From the NCBI RefSeq assembly GCF_031180975.1, contig NZ_JAPSLI010000012.1, forward strand, positions 25,279 to 89,278: a stretch of DNA of 64,000 nt. The letters run 5' to 3'. Shown piece after piece: positions 36,639 to 44,723 of the stretch. Source of the DNA: Microbacterium sp. Its GTDB lineage: Bacteria > Actinomycetota > Actinomycetes > Actinomycetales > Microbacteriaceae. A program made the position numbers and the translations under genes. The first letter of the stretch is position 1; each line of letters starts with the position of its first letter. The notes below the pieces were generated by a model. That model saw only the letters and a list, made by a program, of their open reading frames with translations. It was not told the origin of the DNA and did not search any database.

Positions 36639-37699
36639 GAGGTGGGCCCCACTTCCTCATCGTCGTCGTCCGACAGGCCGAGCCGGTCGGCCACGCCGAG
36701 CTCGGCGACCTCCACCTCCGGCAACGGGATCTGGCTGGTGCGCGGACCGACCGTGGCCGGTTCGTCAGCGCCGGGGCGGTCGCCCGCCGCAGCTGCCGTG
36801 GCGGATGCCGGTTCGGATGCCGTGGCCGGCGCCGCTTCCGGGGACTCGGCGCGCTCGGCATCCTGCCGGTCGGTGCCGGCGTCGTTCGCCGGCGCCGTCT
36901 CCGGTTCGATGACGGGCATGGCCGTGGTCTGCCGGTGCACCTCCTGCACCGCCGTGAGTGCGGCGGCGGCCGCCGCGCCGCGCACCGCCTCGGGAGCCAG
37001 CCGCGGGATGTTGGAGGTGTCGCCGTAACCGCCGCCGGTTTCGTCGCGCACCATCTCGCCGTCCTGCAGCTCGATGACGCGACGCTGCATCTGGTCGACG
37101 AAGCCGGCCTCGTGTGTGGCCATGACGACGGTGGTGCCGCCGGCGTTGATGCGGGTGAGCAGCTGCATGATGCCGACGGAGGTGGCCGGGTCGAGGTTTC
37201 CGGTCGGCTCGTCGGCGAGCAGGATCTTCGGCCGGTTCACGATGGCGCGGGCGATCGCGACGCGCTGCTGCTCCCCGCCGGACAGCTCGTGCGGCATCCG
37301 CTTCTCCTTGCCGTCCAGGCCGACGAGGGCGAGCGCCTCGGGCACCGCCTGCTGGATGAAGCCGCGGGACGACCCGATCACCTGCAGCGAGAAGGCCACG
37401 TTCTGGTAGACGGTCTTGGAGGGCAGCAGCCGGAAGTCCTGGAAGACCGAGCCGATGTGCCGGCGGAAGTAGGGCACCTTGCGGTTCGCGAGCGAGCGCA
37501 GGTCGCGTCCGAGCACGGCCACCCGACCGGCGGACGGCACCTCCTCTCGAAGAATGAGGCGGAGGCAGGTCGACTTGCCGGAGCCTGAGGCTCCGACGAG
37601 GAACACGAACTCCCCCGGGTCGACCTCGAAGTCGACTCCGGAGAGGGCTGGTCGTCTGGTGCCGCGGTAGCGCTTGGTGACGTTCTCGAACCGGATCAT
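36635..37699 (-). CDS. ftsE: Cell-division ATP-binding protein FtsE with long C-terminal tail
   Basis: A 354-residue protein from the second in-frame ATG at 37699 (an ATG two codons upstream at 37705 is possible). The ABC domain (about 1-230) has Walker [23 protein letters not shown] and Walker B ILLADEPTGNLDP. After that comes an extension of about 125 residues rich in Ala, Glu, Pro and Asp, ending LSDDDDEEVGPTS. Typical FtsE is about 229 residues, so the tail is unusual and of unknown role. Start overlaps none upstream; ftsX follows with a 4-nt overlap. Confidence 0.95.
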   Translation of the reverse strand: MIRFENVTKRYRGTRRPALSGVDFEVDPGEFVFLVGASGSGKSTCLRLILREEVPSAGRVAVLGRDLRSLANRKVPYFRRHIGSVFQDFRLLPSKTVYQNVAFSLQVIGSSRGFIQQAVPEALALVGLDGKEKRMPHELSGGEQQRVAIARAIVNRPKILLADEPTGNLDPATSVGIMQLLTRINAGGTTVVMATHEAGFVDQMQRRVIELQDGEMVRDETGGGYGDTSNIPRLAPEAVRGAAAAAALTAVQEVHRQTTAMPVIEPETAPANDAGTDRQDAERAESPEAAPATASEPASATAAAAGDRPGADEPATVGPRTSQIPLPEVEVAELGVADRLGLSDDDDEEVGPTS

Positions 37700-37888
37700 G
37701 GCCATTCGAGCCTAGGCGCGCCCAGGCGAGGCGGCTCCAGCGACACTCCCCAGCGCCGAACAGTTCGTGCTCGCGCCGCAAGAGTTCATGTGCTCGTCGC
37801 GGCGGGATACACGTAGAGGCGCTGTCCAGCGCCGAGAGGGGATTCGCGCGCCACGGCCGCGAAGCAGAAGAAAGACGAGGAGGGTGCC

Positions 37889-38908
37889 ATGAGCGTTCCC
37901 GCTGGATGGTACGACGACGGCTCAGGGCGCCAGCGCTGGTGGGACGGCGAGAAGTGGACGGAGCACTTCGCTCCCGAGGCGGATGCCGCCGCGCAGCCGG
38001 GACAGGCGGGTGACGCTTCCGCTGATGTCGACACCGACGCCACCGTGCGCCGGGACGACGTCCCGCAGTTCGGCGACGCGTCGCCGTCGGCGTCGACCCC
38101 CGAGACCCCGGCGTTCTCCGCTCCCGAGACACCCACCTATTCCGCTCCGGAGGCAGCCGCGGCGGACGCGCCCGCGTACGCCGCCCCGGAGGCTCCCGCC
38201 TACGCCGCCCCCGCTTACGCCGCACCGGCCGCCTACCCGGGCGCCGACGCGCAGCAGCAGCCGTACGGCGCGCCGGGCTACCCGACGCCCGGGCAGCCCG
38301 GCGTCGACCCGAACGCGCCGAAGAAGCAGCCCATCCTCGGCTACATCGGCCTGGGCCTCGCGGTCGTGGGCACCATCCTGGCCTGCATCCCGCCGATCAT
38401 CTCCGGTGTCGGGTTCTTCCTGCTGTTCGCGGCGTTCGTCGTCTCGATCGTCGCGCTGTTCATGAAGTTCACCGTGAAGTGGCCGGCGATCGCCGGCCTC
38501 GTGCTGTCCATCGTCGGCGGCATCCTTGGCGTCGTGCTTTCGGTGGTGTTCTTCGTCAACCTCGCCAACGACGCGATCGGCGAGCTGCCCACCGACTTCC
38601 CGAGCTCCAGCGCGATCGAGTCGGACGAGCCGGCCGACGAGACCGAGGGCTCCACCGACCCGGCTGGTCGCCCCAGCCCGGAGGAGATCACCGCCGGCTT
38701 CCTGATCGTGATGCACGACTCCGGCGTGACCGACTACGACGACCCGGCCGTGTCCGCGTGCATCGGTCAGGAGATGTACGACTCCGACCTGAGCAACGAG
38801 ACGCTCACGACCATCGCCGCCGGTGAGGACGTCTACGAGCCGGCAGACGAGGTGAAGCACCTCACCGAGGTCACGACCGACGCCATCCTCGCCTGCTACC
38901 AGGGCTGA
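37889..38908 (+). CDS. DUF2510 membrane protein
   Basis: A 339-residue protein. The N-terminus GWYDDGSGRQRWWDGEKWTEHF is a DUF2510 motif; then comes an Ala/Pro-rich segment with repeated PAYAAP-type units (about 35-140), three membrane helices (about 150-235, DUF4190-like), and an acidic extracellular tail. Function unknown; related proteins sit in actinobacterial membranes. GGAGGG precedes the ATG. It interrupts the usual prfB-ftsE-ftsX-smpB order and points the other way. Confidence 0.82.
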   Translation: MSVPAGWYDDGSGRQRWWDGEKWTEHFAPEADAAAQPGQAGDASADVDTDATVRRDDVPQFGDASPSASTPETPAFSAPETPTYSAPEAAAADAPAYAAPEAPAYAAPAYAAPAAYPGADAQQQPYGAPGYPTPGQPGVDPNAPKKQPILGYIGLGLAVVGTILACIPPIISGVGFFLLFAAFVVSIVALFMKFTVKWPAIAGLVLSIVGGILGVVLSVVFFVNLANDAIGELPTDFPSSSAIESDEPADETEGSTDPAGRPSPEEITAGFLIVMHDSGVTDYDDPAVSACIGQEMYDSDLSNETLTTIAAGEDVYEPADEVKHLTEVTTDAILACYQG

Positions 38909-38926
38909 CCCTACGGCAACGACACA

Positions 38927-38957
38927 GAACCCCCGGGAGCGCGACTCCCGGGGGTTC
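38927..38957. terminator. Rho-independent-like terminator
   Basis: A perfect 13-bp stem (GAACCCCCGGGAG and complement) around a 5-nt loop, followed by TCTCG. It lies between the convergent DUF2510 and prfB genes. Confidence 0.8.
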
Positions 38958-38994
38958 TCTCGTCAGTGGTGGCGGCCGTGCGGGGCGCTCCCGA

Positions 38995-40104
38995 TCACTC
39001 CTCCTGCTTGCGCTTGCGCCAGCGGATGCCGGCCGAGATGAAACCGTCCAGGTCGCCGTCGAACACGCTGGCGGGGTTGCCGGACTCGTGCCCGGTGCGC
39101 AGGTCCTTGACGAGCTGCTGGCCGTACAGGAAGTAGGAGCGCATCTGGTCGCCCCAGCTCGCGGTGATGTTCCCGGCGAGCTCCTTCTTCTTCGCGGCTT
39201 CCTCCTCCTTCTGCAGCAGCAGCAGGCGGGTCTGCAGCACGCGCATCGCGGCAGCGCGGTTCTGGATCTGCGACTTCTCGTTCTGCATGGACACGACGAT
39301 GCCGGTGGGAAGGTGTGTGATCCGCACCGCCGAGTCGGTGGTGTTCACCGACTGGCCGCCGGGACCCGACGAGCGGAACACGTCGACGCGGATGTCGCCC
39401 TCGGGGATGTCCACCTCGGTGGCCTCCTCCATGAGCGGGATGACCTCGACCGCGGCGAACGAGGTCTGCCGCTTGTCGGCGGAGCCGAACGGGCTGATCC
39501 GGGCCAGCCGGTGGGTGCCCGCCTCGACGGACAGCGTGCCGAACGCGTACGGCGCGTCGATCTCGAAGGTCGCCGACTTGATGCCGGCGCCCTCCGCGTA
39601 CGAGGTGTCCATCACCTTGACGGGGTAGTTGTGCTGCTCGGCCCAGCGCAGGTACATGCGCATGAGCATCTCGGCGAAGTCGGTGGCGTCGTCGCCGCCG
39701 GCGCCGGAGCGGATCGTGATGATCGCGGCGCGGTCGTCGTACTCGCCGTCCAGCAGCGTCTGCACCTCGAGCTGGTTGATGGTCTCTGTCAGCGAGGCGA
39801 GCTCGGCCCGCGCTTCGGCGGCGGAGTCGTCGTCCTGCATCTCGTTGGCGAGGCCGACGAGCACCTCGAGGTCGTCGAGTCGGCGCTCGACTTCGGTGAC
39901 CCGCTTGAGCTCGGCCTGCTTGTGGCTGAGGGCGCTGGTGACCTTCTGCGCCTTCTCGGGGTCGTCCCAGAGATCCGGCGCGCCGGCCTCCTCGCTGAGG
40001 CGCGCGATGTCATCGCGCAGGGAGTTCACGTCGACGACCTCGCGGATGTCGCCGAATGTCTGTCGCAGGGCCTGGATGTCGGCGGAGAGATCGAGTTCGA
40101 ACAT
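38995..40104 (-). CDS. prfB: Peptide chain release factor 2
   Basis: A 369-residue RF2. The stop-codon-reading region shows the SPF motif (RISPFGSADKRQTSF), and the catalytic GGQ is in RSSGPGGQSVN. It terminates at UGA and UAA. The ORF is continuous, so the programmed +1 frameshift found in many bacteria is absent. A TAGGCT box 8 nt before the ATG suggests a leaderless start. Confidence 0.97.
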   Translation of the reverse strand: MFELDLSADIQALRQTFGDIREVVDVNSLRDDIARLSEEAGAPDLWDDPEKAQKVTSALSHKQAELKRVTEVERRLDDLEVLVGLANEMQDDDSAAEARAELASLTETINQLEVQTLLDGEYDDRAAIITIRSGAGGDDATDFAEMLMRMYLRWAEQHNYPVKVMDTSYAEGAGIKSATFEIDAPYAFGTLSVEAGTHRLARISPFGSADKRQTSFAAVEVIPLMEEATEVDIPEGDIRVDVFRSSGPGGQSVNTTDSAVRITHLPTGIVVSMQNEKSQIQNRAAAMRVLQTRLLLLQKEEEAAKKKELAGNITASWGDQMRSYFLYGQQLVKDLRTGHESGNPASVFDGDLDGFISAGIRWRKRKQEE

Positions 40105-40112
40105 GGCAGTTC

Positions 40113-40118
40113 AGCCTA
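40113..40118 (-). promoter_or_regulatory. -10 box for prfB
   Basis: TAGGCT on the minus strand, 8 nt before the prfB ATG. Confidence 0.45.
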
Positions 40119-40174
40119 TCGCGCCTGGCGTGTCGCCTCGCGCCGCGGTTGCCGGGCACGGCACGGGTGCGCGG

Positions 40175-40180
40175 TAGCGT
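40175..40180 (+). promoter_or_regulatory. -10 box for the MFS transporter
   Basis: TAGCGT, 7 nt before the GTG at 40188, leaderless arrangement; divergent from prfB. Confidence 0.5.
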
Positions 40181-40187
40181 GGTGACC

Positions 40188-41450
40188 GTGACGAGCAGCG
40201 CGGCGACGATCCTGAGGCGATTCGGTCCGATGGTGTACGCGCCGACCGTGCTGTTCTCGCTCGGTGAGGGCGCGGTGGTGCCGCTCATCCCCGTACTGGC
40301 CACTCGGCTCGGTGCCGACGTCGCGGGGGCCGCGCTGGTGGCATCCGCTCTCGTCGTGGGTCAGCTGTGCGGCAACATCCCCGCGGGCTGGCTGGTCGCG
40401 AAGATCGGCGAGCGGTTCACCATGACGATCGCGGGGCTGGTGACGATGCTCGCCGCCCTCGCCGCGCTGGTCGCGACGTCGCTCGGCGTGTTCGCGGCGG
40501 CCGTGTTCGTCATCGGGTTCTGCGCGGCGGCGTTCGGTCTCGCCCGGCACGCCTTCATGACCACCCGGGTGCCTCCGCACGTGCGGGCGCGAGCGCTGTC
40601 GCTGCTGGGCGGCAGCTTCCGTCTGGGCATGTTCGTCGGCCCGTTCGTGTCGGCGGCCCTGATCCGCCTGACTGGCAGCGAACTGTCGTCGATCTGGTTC
40701 CTGCTGGGCTGCCTGGGCGTGATGGTGCTGCTGGTGCTGTTCGGGCCGGACCCCGAGAAGCGGGTGCCCGCGATCACCAAGCCGACCGGCGCCGCACTCG
40801 CCGAGGACTCCGGCGAACCCGTCACCGGGTCGATCCCGAGGGTGGGCGGCGGCGTGCTGCGCACCATGTGGGAGTACCGCGGCGTGCTGGCCCGCGTCGG
40901 GTTGTCGGCGGCCTGCCTGTCGGCGGTGCGCTCGGCCCGCCAGGTCGTGCTGCCGCTGTGGGGGGTCTCGCTCGGACTGGACTCCGAGACGATCGCGCTG
41001 GTGATCGGCGTCTCGGGTGCGATCGATTTCGCGCTGTTCTACGCATCCGGGCAGGTGATGGACCGATTCGGGCGGCTGTGGGCGGCGCTCCCGGCGATGC
41101 TGCTCATGGGGGCCGGGTTCCTCGGCCTGTCGGTCACCCACGACCTCGACGCGGCCACACTGTGGTTCGGACTGCTGGCCGGTGTGCTCGGGGTCGGCAA
41201 CGGGCTCTCCAGCGGCATCCTGCTCACCCTCGGTGCGGATCTCGCGCCGGAGCAGGAGCCTGCGACGTTCCTCGGCTCGTGGCGGACGCTGACGGATGCC
41301 GGTGGCGCGGTCGCCCCGCTCATCGTTTCGGCGATCACGGCGGCCGCCTCCCTGCCGTTCGCCGCGGCAGCGATGGGCGCGATCGCCCTGCTGGGCGCGG
41401 GCGGGTTCCTGCGCTGGGTTCCGCGGCACGTGCCGAGGCGGGACGACTGA
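40188..41450 (+). CDS. Major facilitator superfamily transporter
   Basis: A 420-residue membrane protein with about twelve helices and MFS loop motifs (PAGWLVAKIGERF between helices 2 and 3; a second such region DRFGRLWAALPAM). It resembles drug/sugar exporters, but the substrate is unknown. GTG at 40188 is chosen because the promoter box TAGCGT is 7 nt upstream and VTSSAATILRRFG starts before the first helix. No regulator gene accompanies it. Confidence 0.85.
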   Translation: MTSSAATILRRFGPMVYAPTVLFSLGEGAVVPLIPVLATRLGADVAGAALVASALVVGQLCGNIPAGWLVAKIGERFTMTIAGLVTMLAALAALVATSLGVFAAAVFVIGFCAAAFGLARHAFMTTRVPPHVRARALSLLGGSFRLGMFVGPFVSAALIRLTGSELSSIWFLLGCLGVMVLLVLFGPDPEKRVPAITKPTGAALAEDSGEPVTGSIPRVGGGVLRTMWEYRGVLARVGLSAACLSAVRSARQVVLPLWGVSLGLDSETIALVIGVSGAIDFALFYASGQVMDRFGRLWAALPAMLLMGAGFLGLSVTHDLDAATLWFGLLAGVLGVGNGLSSGILLTLGADLAPEQEPATFLGSWRTLTDAGGAVAPLIVSAITAAASLPFAAAAMGAIALLGAGGFLRWVPRHVPRRDD

Positions 41451-41458
41451 TCCCGCCC

Positions 41459-41887
41459 TCAGCGGAGGGCCGTGCGGCTGGTCGCGGTGGCCTCGAGCGG
41501 CACGCCGTCGGGGACGAACGCCGACACGAGGGGCGGATGCCAGGTCGCGGCGACCGTGACCCGCGCGGAGACCCCGTCGGGTGTGCCGGCGGCGATGAGC
41601 TCAGCATTGCGGGCGACGGCGGTCACGACCGCGGCGGCCTGTTCGCGAACCCCGGCGTCGGTCAGCTGCGCGCGCACGTTCGCGCCGTCGGCCTCGAGCG
41701 TGAACCCGTCCGCTCCGGCGAGCGCGGCGGCGTCGGCGAGCGAGTCCAGTCGCTTCTGGGCGATGTAGAGGTCGGTAGCGCAGACGCACACGAACAGCAC
41801 CGCGATCGCGAGCAGGACGTAGCCGAGGATGAGCGGCAGGATGCTGCCGTCGTCGTCCTCCGTCCACAGCGCGCGGAGCCGGTTCAT
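41459..41887 (-). CDS. TadG-like pilus-assembly protein (Rv3654c-type)
   Basis: A 142-residue protein with one N-terminal membrane helix after an acidic start (DDDGSILPLILGYVLLAIAVLFV) and an extracellular part with ALADAAALAGADGF, the pattern of TadG/Rv3654c helicase-secretion-neighbourhood proteins. It overlaps the preceding TadE-like gene by 4 nt. Unlike TadE it has no Glu at the +5 position after the Gly. Last gene of the Tad cluster. Confidence 0.75.
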   Translation of the reverse strand: MNRLRALWTEDDDGSILPLILGYVLLAIAVLFVCVCATDLYIAQKRLDSLADAAALAGADGFTLEADGANVRAQLTDAGVREQAAAVVTAVARNAELIAAGTPDGVSARVTVAATWHPPLVSAFVPDGVPLEATATSRTALR

Positions 41888-42345
41888 CCGCTCCCCCACA
41901 GGCGCGACACCTTCTGCGCCGACTGCGCCTCGACCGGGATCGCCGCGATGCGGTCCAGACCGAACAGCGGCGGAAGGAACGGCAGCGACACCCGGGTGCG
42001 GACCGTGACGATGACGGTCGCGCCCGCATCAGGGCATCGCCCGCGTGCCGGCACACAGTTCATCGCCATGTCGACGCTGTCGGCATCCATGCCGTATTCG
42101 CGGATCACGCTGGCCATCACCGCGTCTCCCCGACGGGCCGCGGTCTCGGCATCCGGCGCCTGTCCGATCACCCGCGCGGTGTGGCGTGCGGCTGCCTCGG
42201 CGCCGAGCGTCTGCTCCTGCAGGGCGCCGAGCGTCAGCAGGAGATAGACCAGCGGCACCAGCAGGAGCAGACCGACGACGATGAACTCGAGCGCGGCGGA
42301 TCCCTCCTCATTCCTCACCCAGCGATTCGACGGGGGCACGCGCAT
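41884..42345 (-). CDS. TadE-like minor pilin
   Basis: A 153-residue protein: a type IV prepilin-like segment NEEG-SAALEFIVVGLLLLVPLVYLLLTL with Glu at +5 after the Gly, then a globular extracellular region containing two Cys (CVPARGRC). The ATG at 42345 has GGAGG just upstream and overlaps the preceding gene. TadE/F minor pilins assist assembly of Flp pili. Confidence 0.8.
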   Translation of the reverse strand: MRVPPSNRWVRNEEGSAALEFIVVGLLLLVPLVYLLLTLGALQEQTLGAEAAARHTARVIGQAPDAETAARRGDAVMASVIREYGMDADSVDMAMNCVPARGRCPDAGATVIVTVRTRVSLPFLPPLFGLDRIAAIPVEAQSAQKVSRLWGSG

Positions 42346-42712
42346 CCACCTCCAACCCGTACGGCACACCGATGAGACCCAGCACCGGCAGCGTGGTGCG
42401 CACGCGGACGACGACGCTGGGGTGACCGAGGGCGGTGTCCTCGCCGATGCTCACGTCTTCGGCGAATTCCGGCCCGATCGCTCGCGAGATGACCTGCCGG
42501 GTGCGCAGTGCCCCCTCCTCGTGGGTGGTGTCGGCGAGCGCCGCGTAGTGCGCGCCCTCCGCCGCCGCGTCGTGCACGACGTTGCGGACGTAGATCGCGA
42601 ACGCGACCTGCAGGACGGCCAGCGTGAGCGCGGTCAGCAGCGTCCCGACGAGCACGAACTCGACGGGACTGGAGCCGCGCTCGTCCCCGAGCACCGCGGG
42701 CCACCGCATCAC
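42308..42712 (-). CDS. TadE-like minor pilin
   Basis: A 134-residue protein with the prepilin-like DERG-SSPVEFVLVGTLLTALTLAVLQVAF segment (Gly then Glu at +5) and an extracellular part beginning YVRNVVHDAAAEGAHYAAL. Probably processed and inserted in the membrane like TadE. Start alternatives are adjacent codons 1 and 2. Lies just after the small pilin gene. Confidence 0.8.
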   Translation of the reverse strand: MMRWPAVLGDERGSSPVEFVLVGTLLTALTLAVLQVAFAIYVRNVVHDAAAEGAHYAALADTTHEEGALRTRQVISRAIGPEFAEDVSIGEDTALGHPSVVVRVRTTLPVLGLIGVPYGLEVDARAPVESLGEE

Positions 42713-42724
42713 GCCCCTCGATCG

Positions 42725-42910
42725 TCAGATGCCGGAGACGCGGGAGATCGCCTGCTCGAACAGGTCGACGAGCGCGGGACCCGCGACCGCCCAGATGACG
42801 ACCACCAGGGCGGCGGTCATCAGCGTCACGAGCACCCACCCCGGCACGTCGCCGCGTTCGTCCTCGGCGAGGGCGCGGGCGGTGCGGAACCAGCTGCTGA
42901 TCGTCGACAT
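42725..42910 (-). CDS. Small Flp-pilin-like protein
   Basis: A 61-residue protein with a hydrophobic helix (WVLVTLMTAALVVVIWAVAGPAL) after ERGDVPG, in the position of the Flp major pilin between tadC and tadE. The expected Glu at +5 of type IVb pilins is not present (it reads D-V-P-G-W). It may be the major pilin or a membrane-anchored relative; I cannot settle this. Confidence 0.75.
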   Translation of the reverse strand: MSTISSWFRTARALAEDERGDVPGWVLVTLMTAALVVVIWAVAGPALVDLFEQAISRVSGI

Positions 42911-42930
42911 GGTGACTCCTTGATCGGGGC

Positions 42931-43869
42931 TCAGCCGAGGCCGAGCCGGAGGATGAACAGGCCTGGGTAGACCGCGAACAGAACGCTAAGCGGCAGGATG
43001 AGGAAGACGAGCGGGAGGAGCATGAGGATCTCCTTGTGCCCGGCCTGCTCGATGAGGATGCGCTTGGCCTCGTCTCGCGCATCCGCCGCCTGGGCGTGCA
43101 GCACCGCGGCGAGTGGGGCGCCGTGCTCGAGCGCTGCGACGATCTGATCCACCGCCCGGGTGAGGCCGGGCAGCTGCAGGCGCGTGGCGGTCTCACCGAG
43201 CGCGTCGGCCAACGGAGACCCGGTGTGCACGGCGAGCACCGTCTGCCGCAGCTCCTCGGTGAGCTCACCGGTGCCGATCGCGGAGACCCGTCGCAGCGCA
43301 TCGAGCAGGGACTCCCCCGCGGACAGGCACAGTGCCAGGAACTCCAGCGTCGTCGGCAGCTCGTCGGCCAGCCGCGCGCGCCGCGCCTTCCCACGTGCCG
43401 TGAGGTTCATGTCATAGCCGATCGCCCCGGCCGCGCCCGCGAACACCGGCAGCAGCACGGCGGGCGCGCTGAGCCGCCCCGCCAGCGCGAGAACGACCAC
43501 GAGCAGGGCGCCGGCGAGCAGGCCGCCGATGCCGAAAGCCAGCTGCCGTCCTCGGAAGGCTGCCGGCGACAGCGGGCTCCCGGCCTGCGCGAGCCGCAGC
43601 CGCAGTGCGTCGCCGCCGCCCAGCATCCGCTCGAACCCGCCGCGCAGTCGTTCCCAGATCCGCATCCCCTGCACCGGAAGGGCACCGACGGTGGGGAGGA
43701 TGCCGGCGGGGAGCAGCTCGTCCGGGACGACGTCGCGCACGTAGGGCGCTATGCGCCGATCCAGCGGCAGTGCACCCCAGCGCGGGAGGGCGGACAGGAT
43801 GCCGAGCACGCCGGCGGCGAACGCTCCGCCGAGCAGCACCGCGAATGCGGCATCCGTCACGACGCTCAT
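42931..43869 (-). CDS. Tad pilus assembly protein TadC (type II secretion F family)
   Basis: A 312-residue membrane protein with the T2SSF domain (LADELPTTLEFLALCLSAGESLLDALRRVS and LLMLLPLVFLILPLSVLFAVYPGL). With TadB it forms the inner-membrane platform of the Flp pilus machine. ATG at 43869 overlaps the tadB stop by 4 nt. Confidence 0.85.
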   Translation of the reverse strand: MSVVTDAAFAVLLGGAFAAGVLGILSALPRWGALPLDRRIAPYVRDVVPDELLPAGILPTVGALPVQGMRIWERLRGGFERMLGGGDALRLRLAQAGSPLSPAAFRGRQLAFGIGGLLAGALLVVVLALAGRLSAPAVLLPVFAGAAGAIGYDMNLTARGKARRARLADELPTTLEFLALCLSAGESLLDALRRVSAIGTGELTEELRQTVLAVHTGSPLADALGETATRLQLPGLTRAVDQIVAALEHGAPLAAVLHAQAADARDEAKRILIEQAGHKEILMLLPLVFLILPLSVLFAVYPGLFILRLGLG

Positions 43870-44723
43870 CCGAACCACCTCTCAGGTTCCGGCAGACGTC
43901 CGATCCGGAGCATGATCCGGTACGCGACCACCGACACCACCGCGCCGACGATGATCACGACCATCCCCTCCGGGCTGGCGTACGCCTCCCGCCCTTCGGG
44001 TCGCAGCGCCAGGAGGGCGAGGATCACCCACGGGGCGATGGCGCCGAGCACCGCTGCCCCGCGGATCCACGACTGCCGTGCTTCCACCTCGCCGCGCAGC
44101 GCGGCATCCGACCGCACGGAGGAGGACAGGGCGCGCAGCACGCTGGTCAGCTCGGTGCCGCCGACCTGCCGGGCCATGCGCAGGGTCTCCAGAATGCGGT
44201 CGGCGATCGGGTCGGCGAGCGTGCTCTTCAACCGATCCAGGCTGCTCTCGAACCGACCCGTCGCCCGCAGGTCGCGCGCGAACACCGCGAACGCCGGCCG
44301 TACGGCGGGCGGGGCGGAGTCGGCGAGGCTCGCCACCGCGTCGGGCAGCGACAGTCCGACGCGGATCGCGGCGACGAGCAGGTCGCACACGTCCGGCCAC
44401 AGCTGCCGGCGCGCCTTGCGCAGCCGCAACCGGCGTCCGCGCAGATGCAGCACAGGAGCCGCCGCACCGCCCACGGCGGCGAGCAGCGCGAGCACCGGGA
44501 TGCCGGTGAGAAGCCAGACCAGGGCGGCAGCCACCAGCGCGCTCGTCACCATGACCACCACGACCGTGCGTGCCGAGGCGCGCGAGTACCCCGCCTCGCC
44601 CAGCAGCCGTGCCAGGCGTCCCTGGCGGCGGGGCCGCTCCGCGCGATCGCGCTGCGGCCAGAGCCACGGCGACCCGCAGAGCAGCAGGCCGGTTCCGAGC
44701 AGGACGCCGAGCAGCAGCGTCAT
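43866..44723 (-). CDS. Tad pilus assembly protein TadB (type II secretion F family)
   Basis: A 285-residue membrane protein with two N-terminal helices, a cytoplasmic region (LRKARRQLWPDVCDLLVAAIRVGLSLPDAV) and C-terminal helices. Platform partner of TadC. Overlaps tadA by 4 nt and tadC by 4 nt, so the three are translationally coupled. Confidence 0.85.
   Translation of the reverse strand: MTLLLGVLLGTGLLLCGSPWLWPQRDRAERPRRQGRLARLLGEAGYSRASARTVVVVMVTSALVAAALVWLLTGIPVLALLAAVGGAAAPVLHLRGRRLRLRKARRQLWPDVCDLLVAAIRVGLSLPDAVASLADSAPPAVRPAFAVFARDLRATGRFESSLDRLKSTLADPIADRILETLRMARQVGGTELTSVLRALSSSVRSDAALRGEVEARQSWIRGAAVLGAIAPWVILALLALRPEGREAYASPEGMVVIIVGAVVSVVAYRIMLRIGRLPEPERWFG

Noticed and set aside
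38995..40104. A programmed frameshift in prfB
   Set aside because: The frame is continuous from ATG to stop with no internal UGA near codon 25.
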